Shown in pieces: positions 5,853-11,350 of a stretch of DNA of 11,350 bases (positions are counted from its first letter, which is position 1; each line of letters opens with the position of its first letter). A model generated the notes under the pieces. It saw nothing but the letters and a program-made list of their open reading frames with translations. It was not told where the DNA came from and did not search any database. This DNA is from Vicinamibacteria bacterium (GTDB lineage: Bacteria; Acidobacteriota; Vicinamibacteria; Fen-336; JAGNNV01), in the NCBI GenBank assembly GCA_016650185.1, contig JAENWE010000089.1, positions 1 through 11,350 of the forward strand, read 5' to 3'. A program made the translations under genes and the position numbers.

Positions 5853-7052
5853 TCAGTCCTTCGATGGCGCCGACGATCCAGCGGTCTCCATCACCAACAA
5901 GTCGCTGAACTTTGCCATGAAGCGGCGGTCGACCCAGTCTTTCCAGCGCCAGACCCAACCGCCCTCGGTCTTGAGGCTGCCACGCGAGGCCACGGCGTAC
6001 TGATCACCCGTGCTGATGAGCGCGAGCCAGCGGCGCTGGGGCCGATAGGCCTTGAGCGCTCGACCCTGCACGGCGCGACGCAGGTTTTCGGCCAGGGGCC
6101 GACCTTGGCGGACCGCGAAGACACCCGCCTTTTCGAGCGGATGACGGACCATGCTGGCGATGTCGCCGGCGGCAAAGACCCTCGGGTCGGTCAGGGTCTG
6201 CAGCGTGTCGGCCACCTTTATGAAGCCGTCCGCATCCAGCGCCAGGCCGGTGTCGCGCAGCCACGGCGCGCCGCCCGCTTGCGTCACCCAGATGATTTCG
6301 TCGGCCTCGATGACTTTCCCTCCCGTCGTCCGCAGCTGCGTCGCCGATACATGGTTGACCTCGGCGTTGAGATGCAGAACGACGCGGCGCTCGGTCAGCA
6401 CACGTGCGAATGCGTGGCGCACCCGGGCATTGTGCGTGAGCAAGATGTCGGCGCCGCGGGTCACCAGGTGGAAGGTGATCGCGCCAGGATCACGCCCCGA
6501 GGCGCGCAGCTCGTTGCCCAACCGGTGCTGCATGGCCAGAGCCAGCTCCACCCCGCCGGCGCCGCCTCCCACCACCACGATTCGAGAGAGGCCGGCTCGC
6601 GACCTCACCCGATCGAGCAACGATCTCCAACGCGCGTCGAAGGCATGGATCGGCTTGACCGGCACGGCGTATTCCAACGCACCGGGGACATCGCGCATCT
6701 GCGGGGTGGAGCCGATGTTTATGGATAGCTGGTCGTACGGGACCGGCGGGCCGTCACGGCAGAGCACGCGGCCCGCGGCGCGGTCGATTCCGATCGCTTC
6801 CTCGCGAACGAAACCCGCACCGGCGAACCGGGCCAGGCGGGAGACGTCGATGTGGACTTCGTCGTAGCGGTAATGTCCCGCGACATAGCCCGGCAACATG
6901 CCGGAGTAGGGCGTATGGGTGTCGCGACAGATCAGGGTCAGCCGAACTCCGGGCAAGGGATGCATGCCGAAGCGTCTGAGCACGCCGACATGGCTGTGGC
7001 CCCCGCCGATCAGCACAATGTCCGTGAGAACCGGCTGATCGGGTGACTGCAT
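5853..7052 (-). CDS. FAD/NAD(P)-dependent oxidoreductase of the SelD-associated (TIGR03169-type) family, stand-alone
   Basis: A 399-aa two-dinucleotide-binding flavoprotein related to type II NADH dehydrogenases. The FAD site is IVLIGGGHSHVGVL (residues 12-25), the NAD(P) site IVVVGGGAGGVELA (158-171), and the second FAD contact VFAAGDIA (292-299). The hallmark GGGHSHV..., LICRDTHTPYSGMLPG and a C-terminal WKDWVDRRFM identify the group that in many bacteria is the N-terminal half of a fusion with selenide, water dikinase (SelD). Here the protein stops 25 residues after that last motif, where SelD would begin, and no SelD sequence follows. Its electron acceptor and link to selenium are unproven; a supply of reduced selenium or membrane quinone reduction are both conceivable. 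The ATG at 7052 precedes the first strand by 11 codons and has only a weak ribosome site. No classical disulfide CxxC is present. Confidence 0.9.
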   Translation of the reverse strand: MQSPDQPVLTDIVLIGGGHSHVGVLRRFGMHPLPGVRLTLICRDTHTPYSGMLPGYVAGHYRYDEVHIDVSRLARFAGAGFVREEAIGIDRAAGRVLCRDGPPVPYDQLSINIGSTPQMRDVPGALEYAVPVKPIHAFDARWRSLLDRVRSRAGLSRIVVVGGGAGGVELALAMQHRLGNELRASGRDPGAITFHLVTRGADILLTHNARVRHAFARVLTERRVVLHLNAEVNHVSATQLRTTGGKVIEADEIIWVTQAGGAPWLRDTGLALDADGFIKVADTLQTLTDPRVFAAGDIASMVRHPLEKAGVFAVRQGRPLAENLRRAVQGRALKAYRPQRRWLALISTGDQYAVASRGSLKTEGGWVWRWKDWVDRRFMAKFSDLLVMETAGSSAPSKD

Positions 7053-7070
7053 CGCGAGGCTCTATGACGC

Positions 7071-7330
7071 GAGGAAGTCTACGCGACTCTGAATGGCCGC
7101 GCCCGCGTTAGCACCACCCTCTTTTTCATCATTGGCGCCGTGCAGGTGTCGGTCCTGGCCGCCTCGGCCTGGGCTGCTTCACGACCTGGGCCATCGGGCT
7201 GGTGCCGGCCAGGCACGCGGCCTCGACGGCGTCGTTCTGGAAGGTATTCGTTACGCCGTTCGCCGACGGGCACACCCTGCTGGTTTTCGCCGCATGGCTG
7301 GTGCTTTCGGCCTGCGGCGAAAGTCAACCC
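7071..7330 (+). pseudogene. Possible frameshifted membrane-protein relic
   Basis: Two membrane-like stretches lie in different frames. After a stop at 7065 one frame reads EEVYATLNGRARVSTTLFF and IIGAVQVSVLAASAWAA (to about 7181). Another frame then reads TWAIGLVPARHAAST and FVTPFADGHTLLVFAAWLVL (about 7187-7320). Both are typical of helical membrane proteins, and the hand-over between frames suggests a one-gene relic with a frameshift and no start. I do not recognise the family. Codon-like periodicity fades after 7330. Confidence 0.3.
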
Positions 7331-7360
7331 GAGTGGTTCAAGAGAAGCGCGCGGGCCGCC

Positions 7361-7510
7361 TCAACCTGCAGCGGTCGACTGCTCAAGGACCCAATGACAC
7401 GGTACAGCGCCGCCGCCTGCCCGCTCGAGAATCGCCAAAGCCTCATCGCTCTCACCGAGGGCGTGAAGCGCCTCCGCCAGCTCGAGTTGGCGGTCAGTCT
7501 GTGGCTGACG
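7361..7510 (-). pseudogene. Possible TPR-protein C-terminal relic
   Basis: On the minus strand 7495-7361 reads RQLELAEALHALGESDEAL then AILERAGG and ends at a stop. The pattern LAxALxxLGExDEALAxLERA is a textbook tetratricopeptide helix pair. No open frame extends upstream: stops lie just before it and other frames give no continuation. It may be the surviving tail of a larger TPR protein, whose N-terminal part has decayed in 7510-7640. This is a motif-level call only. Confidence 0.35.
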
Positions 7511-7644
7511 CTCCGGTCACAGTATCTCGCGAACATGGATCGCCCCAGTCGGGCCATGTCGCCGGTTGTCATGAGACAACCCCCACTCGGCCACCGACCG
7601 CTGAGGTCGTCCTTCGGCCCGGGGGCGTCCGCCAAAATGGTCGC

Positions 7645-7965
7645 ATGCCCAACACTGACTTGACACCTCGCAACACTAGCGTGATGCTTCCGATTGCCCT
7701 GCTCACCGGCCTGGTCATGGCCCTGATCGACAACCAGCCCGGGTGGGATGACACCGGCGTGAGCGCTTTCGCGGTCATCTCGGCCGCGGGGGTTTTGAGC
7801 CTGGTCGAGCCCGCGCGACCTTGGCTATGGGCGGCAGCCATCGGCGGCTGGTTCCCCCTGATCGCGATTTCTCTGCACGGCAACTACGGCGCCACTCTGG
7901 CCCTTCTCTTCGCCCTGGGCGCGGCCTACGCGGGTAGCTTCCTGCGTCGGGCCACGGCATCGTAA
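7645..7965 (+). CDS. Small three-helix membrane protein with a WDDTG motif
   Basis: A 106-aa protein with three predicted membrane helices: about residues 14-30 (MLPIALLTGLVMALI), 40-55 (AFAVISAAGVLSLV) and 61-78 with a further hydrophobic run near 83-99 (LALLFALGAAYAG). A conserved-looking DNQPGWDDTGVSA joins helices 1 and 2. I recall similar small proteins with the same WDDTG turn as uncharacterised proteins in several soil phyla, but no function is known to me. The start at 7645 has no ribosome site; CAAAAT at 7633-7638 sits just where a -10 box would be if the mRNA started at the ATG itself. ATG 7684 is an alternative. It ends directly against the ATG of the next ORF. Confidence 0.68.
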   Translation: MPNTDLTPRNTSVMLPIALLTGLVMALIDNQPGWDDTGVSAFAVISAAGVLSLVEPARPWLWAAAIGGWFPLIAISLHGNYGATLALLFALGAAYAGSFLRRATAS

Positions 7966-8724
7966 ATGTCAGGGCCCGGCCGAAGGTGGGTTCGGCGGGC
8001 GGCGGTGGCCGTGTCCCTTCTCCTCTCCTTGGGATCGCCGGCTGGCGCCCAGGGTCAGGTCGCGAAGAAAGGATCACCGGACGTCCCGGGAGGGTTCCTC
8101 GATTCCCTCATCGAGCAGGCACGAGCGGAACACAAGATCGGGGCCGCCGCGGTGGTAGTCGTCCGAGACGGAACGGTCCTTCACCAACAGGGCTTCGGGG
8201 TGGAAAGAGCCGGACCGAATGTCCCGATCAACCCCGAAACGTCGGTATTCCTGGCCGCTTCCATTGGCAAGCTCTTCGTGGCCACCGCGGCGGCTCAGCT
8301 TGTCGAGCGCAAGCAACTCGACCTGAACGCCCCGGTGAGCCGGTTCATCGAGAGCGCCCGCTTCGACGCCGATGACTCCGGGGGCGTAACCGTCGAGCAG
8401 TTACTCACCCACACGAGTGGCATTGCGGAAGCGCCTGTTCGCCTACGCGGGCTATGCCATCGCCCTCGGTCCACTGCTCGCGATCGCCTGGCTCGCGTCC
8501 CGGTCCTTCCCTGTCACGTCTATCCCTGGATCCTCCCCGTCGGAGCCACGGTGTTACTGGGCGCGAGCGTTCTGACCCTCGCCATGGTCGCCTTCACGGC
8601 CGCGGCATGGGTGGCCCACGACGGCTCGCTCACCCGCCGGGTGATCCTCGCCTTCGCGAGCGCTCTCTCCCTCGGCGCGCTTCCGATCCTCGCCTATTGG
8701 AACCTTCTCGGATATCGGTACTGA
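7966..8724 (+). pseudogene. Serine hydrolase (beta-lactamase/PBP4-like) with membrane tail, internally deleted
   Basis: The first 155 codons are a good class C beta-lactamase-like start: signal peptide (RRAAVAVSLLLSLGSPAGAQ), then AAVVVVRDGTVLHQQGFG, the catalytic S99-x-x-K102 in AASIGKLF, and VTVEQLLTHTSGI. Homology then stops at about 8430. The Tyr-x-Asn and His/Lys-x-Gly active-site motifs and roughly 200 or more residues are missing. Next comes RLFAYAGYAIALGPLLAIAW in another frame (8433-8510), followed back in the original frame by YPWILPVGATVLLGASVLTL and a final LGALPILAYWNLLGYRY. Proteins of this group do carry such a C-terminal membrane region, so this is one gene with a large internal deletion plus two compensating frame changes. 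The ORF stays open but should be inactive. Confidence 0.72.
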
Positions 8725-8823
8725 CCGCCGCGAAACCTGCACCATCCCTGACGGGAAGAAGGTGCTGATCACTGAGGAAAGCGGAGCCGATTCCCCAAGC
8801 TCACCCCCGGGCCTCCTGAATGC

Positions 8824-8829
8824 TATGGT
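8824..8829 (+). promoter_or_regulatory. Candidate -10 element upstream of the DinB-fold gene
   Basis: TATGGT preceded by TGC gives an extended -10 pattern, 38 bp before the ATG at 8868. No good -35 box is seen at the right distance, which is common with extended -10 promoters. Upstream, 8725-8820 shows no gene. Confidence 0.3.
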
Positions 8830-8867
8830 GACCGGGTCCCCCTTCCTCTTTCTCGACCGGAGCAGTC

Positions 8868-9371
8868 ATGGTTTTATCGAAGTCCGAACTCATCGCCGCC
8901 CTGCAGGACGAGGTGCGCATCCTTCTTCATCTCGCATCCAAGGTCGATGCCGGAAAACTCGACTACCGCCCGACCCCGAAACAACGCAGCACGTTCGAGT
9001 TGCTCAAGTACCTCAGCATGATGGGCCCGGTGCTCGTGGCCGCCGCGAAGACAGGCGCTTTCGACGAGGCGGCCTGGACCGCTGCCGAGCAGGCGGCGGC
9101 GGCGCAGACCTTCGATGAGACCATTGCCGGGATCGCATCTCAGAAGGAGGCGTATTCCGCGCTCCTCGGCGGCGTCTCCGAGGACGATTTCCGCGCCGAG
9201 ATCGAACCGTTCGGCGAGAAGGCCTCGCGCGGAGCCTTCATCGTGAGCGCGATCCTGGGCGGGTGCGTCGCCTACAGGACGCAGCTCTTCCTGTATCTCA
9301 AAGCCTCGGGCCGCGAGGAACTCGGTTCATCGAACCTCTGGTCGGGAATGGACGCCCCCGAGAAAGCCTAG
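8868..9371 (+). CDS. DinB/YfiT-fold superfamily protein
   Basis: A 167-aa all-helical protein of the DinB-like four-helix group. The entry SELIAALQDEVRILLHLASKV, then LDYRPTPKQRSTFELLKYL, and late AYRTQLFLYLKASGREELG and SNLWSGMD are the recurring landmarks of this subgroup. Related DinB-fold proteins bind a metal through three His, or use bacillithiol or mycothiol. Here the usual three-His set is incomplete: only one His (in LLHL) is clear in the protein, so it may not bind metal in the classical way. Its role is unknown. GGAG lies seven bases before the ATG at 8868, and the gene looks intact and single. A permease relic begins directly after the stop. Confidence 0.85.
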   Translation: MVLSKSELIAALQDEVRILLHLASKVDAGKLDYRPTPKQRSTFELLKYLSMMGPVLVAAAKTGAFDEAAWTAAEQAAAAQTFDETIAGIASQKEAYSALLGGVSEDDFRAEIEPFGEKASRGAFIVSAILGGCVAYRTQLFLYLKASGREELGSSNLWSGMDAPEKA

Positions 9372-9383
9372 GAGCTAGCCACG

Positions 9384-9503
9384 TCTGACAGAAGGACCTT
9401 GGGGGGAGCGCTCCTTCTGGCCGGCGTAGCCCTCAAAACCTGCTACATCCCGGCACGACGGGCCATGCGCACGGACCCCGTCATCGCCCTTCGCTGCGAG
9501 TGA
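9384..9503 (+). pseudogene. C-terminal remnant of a MacB/ADOP-type ABC permease
   Basis: The frame ending in TGA at 9501-9503 reads LGGALLLAGVALKTCYIPAR, then RAMRTDPVIALRCE. That is the invariant tail of FtsX/MacB permeases, especially the duplicated orphan permeases of Acidobacteriota: last membrane helix, then PARRA..DPxxALR-x-E. About 40 residues remain of a protein that is normally 400-850 aa. There is no start, and the DinB gene lies immediately upstream in the same frame, so the rest has been lost. It is a good hint to the lineage. Confidence 0.72.
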
Positions 9504-9588
9504 GTATTCCGTTTCGGGGCTTGGGGGCAAATTCGCCGCCGGCCGCTTCCTGTGGGATTTCCCACCAAACCCCGGCCCGTCCCCCCTG

Positions 9589-9594
9589 TACAAT
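9589..9594 (+). promoter_or_regulatory. Candidate -10 box of the repeat-protein gene
   Basis: TACAAT differs from TATAAT at one base, is set in GC-rich sequence, and lies 67 bp before the ATG at 9661. No matching -35 was found. The rest of 9504-9660 holds no gene that I can support. Confidence 0.35.
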
Positions 9595-9660
9595 CCAGAC
9601 ATCCCCCAGTCGTACCTGCCGCTCCGCGTTGCTCTTCACCATAGATGAGGATCTCTGCTC

Positions 9661-11100
9661 ATGTTCATTTCACGTCGGCTCCCGTTCGGCTTGCTCCTGT
9701 TTGCTGCAGTCGGGTTCGGCTTGGCCCCTCAAGCCTGGGCCGAGGACGGCGGCTCCCGGGAAGATTCCAGGCGCAGCGATGCCCGCGATGACGACCGCCG
9801 TTCGGGGAAAGACCGTGGCGACGCGACCTGCAACTGCGACTCAGCACACCGTGAAGCCGACCGCGACCACAACAGGGGCCTCAAAGGCCACCGCGAAGGC
9901 GACGGCTGTGAGCGCGACCGCGAGAACCACCGCCAGAAGGACTCCGATCACGACCGCGGGCTCGAGGGGCACTACAACGGCGATGGGTGCGAGCGTGACC
10001 GCGAGAACCGTGGCGACAACGACCACGATCTAGGGCTCGACGGTCACCACGCAGGCGACGACTGCGAGCGCGACCGCGAGCATCAGCGCGAAGACGCCCG
10101 GGAGCACGACCGGGGCTTCAATGGGCACGATCGCGGCGACAACTGTGAGCGCGACCGGGAGAACCATCGCGCGGACGATCGAGACCGTGAACGCCGGGGC
10201 GGCCGGGAAGCCGACCACGAAAGCGACGGCCATCACAGCGGAGATGATTGCGAGCGTGAGGCCAGGAATCACCGCGACCGCGACGTGGACCATGATCAAG
10301 GCAGGAAGGGGCACTACAAGGGCGATGGGTGCGAACGTGACCGCGAGAACCACCGCGAAAGCGACAGCGACCACGACCGGGGTTTGAAAGGACACCGCGA
10401 CGGCGACGGGTGCGAGCGCGACCGCGAGAACCGTGGCGTGAGCGATCACGACCTCAAGCGAAAAGGCCACTCCAACGGCGACGGGTGCGAGCGCGACCTC
10501 GAAAAGCATCAGGATCGCGACTTCGACCACGACCGCAGCCTGAAGGGTCACTTCGCGGGCGACGGCTGCGAGCGCGACCGCGAAAACCGCGAGGCCAATT
10601 ATCACGACCGACGCGTGAAGGGCCATCGCAAGGGCGACGGTTGTGACCGGGACCGGGAGAACCATGAGACCAATCACCAAGAGGACACCTGCGGCGGCCC
10701 CCGCCCAACCCCTGAAGCGCCGCTGGTGGTGTCGAAGACGTTTCTGCCCCCGGCCCAGGAGTTGGGCTACGACGGGAATTTCTCTATCGAGGTGACCAAC
10801 AACCGGCAGACCGTGGCGGGGCCCATCACGGTCACCGACACCCTCGATCCTCTTTTCCAGGTCCTGAGCGCAACGGTGGAGCTGGGCGTCGGCGAGTGCA
10901 GCCTGTCGGGCCAGTCCCTCTCCTGCTCACTCACCTCAATAGCGCCAGGTGAGAAGGCCATCGTGCATCTCTACTACTCGCTCGACTGGAACCCAGGCCG
11001 AGCTCCTGGATCGCTTCAAAACTGCGCGACGGTCACAGAATCGAGCGGTCGGTCGGTCAAAGGCTGTGGGACCATGACCTTTACACTCGGTCCCGCATAG
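9661..11100 (+). CDS. Secreted Asp/His-rich cysteine-repeat protein with C-terminal DUF11-like domain
   Basis: The 479-aa protein begins with a signal peptide (RRLPFGLLLFAAVGFGLAPQ, cleavage likely after AWA at residue 27). Residues 28-66 are a charged linker with a C-N-C pair. Residues 67-338 are ten degenerate tandem repeats, mostly 27 or 25 aa, with the pattern D-x-D-H-D-x-G-x-K-G-H-x-x-G-D-G-C-E-R-D-R-E-N. Residues about 354-475 form one DUF11-like beta-sandwich (FSIEVTNN, ITVTDTLDP, APGEKAIV) with four cysteines. Each repeat has one Cys, one or more His and many acids, which suggests metal binding or inter-repeat disulfides after export; the GDGCE core resembles the end of the Excalibur calcium motif (DxDxDGxxCE). 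No LPXTG, PEP-CTERM or membrane anchor is seen. I do not know this protein; function is not assigned. The third codon position is strongly GC-biased, and an antisense ORF is a shadow. Confidence 0.85.
   Translation: MFISRRLPFGLLLFAAVGFGLAPQAWAEDGGSREDSRRSDARDDDRRSGKDRGDATCNCDSAHREADRDHNRGLKGHREGDGCERDRENHRQKDSDHDRGLEGHYNGDGCERDRENRGDNDHDLGLDGHHAGDDCERDREHQREDAREHDRGFNGHDRGDNCERDRENHRADDRDRERRGGREADHESDGHHSGDDCEREARNHRDRDVDHDQGRKGHYKGDGCERDRENHRESDSDHDRGLKGHRDGDGCERDRENRGVSDHDLKRKGHSNGDGCERDLEKHQDRDFDHDRSLKGHFAGDGCERDRENREANYHDRRVKGHRKGDGCDRDRENHETNHQEDTCGGPRPTPEAPLVVSKTFLPPAQELGYDGNFSIEVTNNRQTVAGPITVTDTLDPLFQVLSATVELGVGECSLSGQSLSCSLTSIAPGEKAIVHLYYSLDWNPGRAPGSLQNCATVTESSGRSVKGCGTMTFTLGPA
9859..10674 (+). 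repeat. Ten in-frame tandem repeats of 75-105 bp
   Basis: Units start at about residues 67, 94, 121, 146, 173, 208, 235, 262, 287 and 314. Eight-residue core GHxxGDxC is kept in all ten, while linkers vary. Unit 5 has an extra eight residues or so. The order 27-27-25 aa of units 1-3 recurs in units 6-8 with similar linkers (RENRG followed by a shortened DHDL unit), which points to a block duplication and not only single-unit expansion. All length changes are multiples of three, so the reading frame is under selection. Confidence 0.9.
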
Positions 11101-11115
11101 AGGAGTCAAGCTTCT

Positions 11116-11284
11116 CTAGCAGCCCGTGGTGAAAGTCTGCCTGCCTTCGACGGACGATGCATCCTGTCTGGACTTCTTCGCTCAAGAGCCCGAATATTCC
11201 CGATATTCGGGCCTTTCGGCTCATCGCCAGACGGGCGCCTCGCTCGTCTCGGGGCAACGGCGGACTTTCACCACGGGCTGCTAG
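11116..11284. mobile_element. MITE-like element with perfect inverted ends and CTAG flanks
   Basis: The 22 bp at 11116-11137 and 11263-11284 are exact reverse complements. Their outermost four bases are CTAG on both sides, which may be a target duplication, so the element proper would be 11120-11280 (161 bp) with 18-bp ends starting CAGCCCGTGG. A perfect 10-bp dyad, GCCCGAATAT (11188-11197) and ATATTCGGGC (11203-11212), is centred on 11200, the exact midpoint. It carries no ORF. The IS5 group is known for CTAG-type targets, but no transposase is present to confirm the family. It starts 16 bp after the stop of the repeat-protein gene and may also terminate it. Confidence 0.75.
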
Positions 11285-11350
11285 GGAAACCCCTGTTCGC
11301 GTCGATCAGTGCAATCCGGGTTTCGACATCGTCCTTGAGGTGCCTCTGTA
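11285..11350. other. Window edge, possible minus-strand coding tail
   Basis: One minus-strand frame is open across the edge and reads KDDVETRIALIDANRGF, which looks protein-like, and runs on into the MITE end. If real, it is the 3' end of a gene to the right whose last codons lie in the inverted repeat. Too short to call. Confidence 0.15.

Noticed and set aside
5823..6728. 301-aa plus-strand ORF opposite the oxidoreductase
   Set aside because: The minus strand carries all dinucleotide-binding motifs; the plus ORF is Arg/His/Gly-rich without domains.
9859..10674. CRISPR array
   Set aside because: The periodic units are in-frame, degenerate and coding, with no identical direct repeats separated by unique spacers.
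10030..10680. 216-aa hydrophobic minus-strand ORF opposite the repeat protein
   Set aside because: Antisense of GAC/CAC/GAG/CGC codons reads as Val, Ala and Leu, so a membrane-like ORF arises by composition. It has no plausible ribosome site and mirrors the repeat pattern exactly.

Overview
High-GC bacterial DNA with no rRNA, tRNA or CRISPR array. The gene mix is a DUF885 metallopeptidase, a response regulator, GNAT acetyltransferases, a dienelactone hydrolase, a SelD-type oxidoreductase, a beta-lactamase-fold hydrolase relic, a DinB-fold protein and the tail of an FtsX/ADOP-like permease. This suggests a soil or sediment lineage such as Acidobacteriota, Gemmatimonadota or a neighbouring phylum. 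That placement is an inference from gene content, not a phylogeny.

Layout. Positions 3-1634 (+) hold the 3' part of a DUF885 peptidase gene whose start lies outside the window. A PIN-toxin C-terminal fragment (1674-1886) follows, then about 300 bp of repeat DNA (1900-2152). Positions 2204-4459 (-) carry three intact genes: a REC-PAS/LOV-like regulator, a PAT-type acetyltransferase and a dienelactone hydrolase. The last two are 25 bp apart and probably form an operon. A second ruined PIN toxin (about 4550-4818, +) is followed by a second acetyltransferase (4937-5446, -), a near-identical second copy of the 108-bp repeat (5546-5653), and a 399-aa FAD/NAD(P) oxidoreductase of the type otherwise fused to SelD (5853-7052, -). 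Positions 7053-7644 hold only gene debris. Positions 7645-9371 (+) carry a three-helix small membrane protein, a serine hydrolase gene with a large internal deletion, and a DinB-fold protein. A permease tail (9384-9503) follows.

The most distinctive gene is 9661-11100 (+). It encodes a secreted 479-aa protein with ten Asp/His/Arg/Glu-rich repeats of 25-35 residues, each with one cysteine in a GHxxGD-x-CERD core, followed by one DUF11-like beta-sandwich domain. Just downstream lies a 161-bp MITE-like element with perfect inverted ends, flanking CTAG and a palindrome at its exact centre.

The genes do not form one obvious pathway. The window reads as accessory DNA with many gene relics and small non-autonomous repeats between a few intact, mostly single-gene units. 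No histidine kinase, SelD, antitoxin or transposase gene was recognised.
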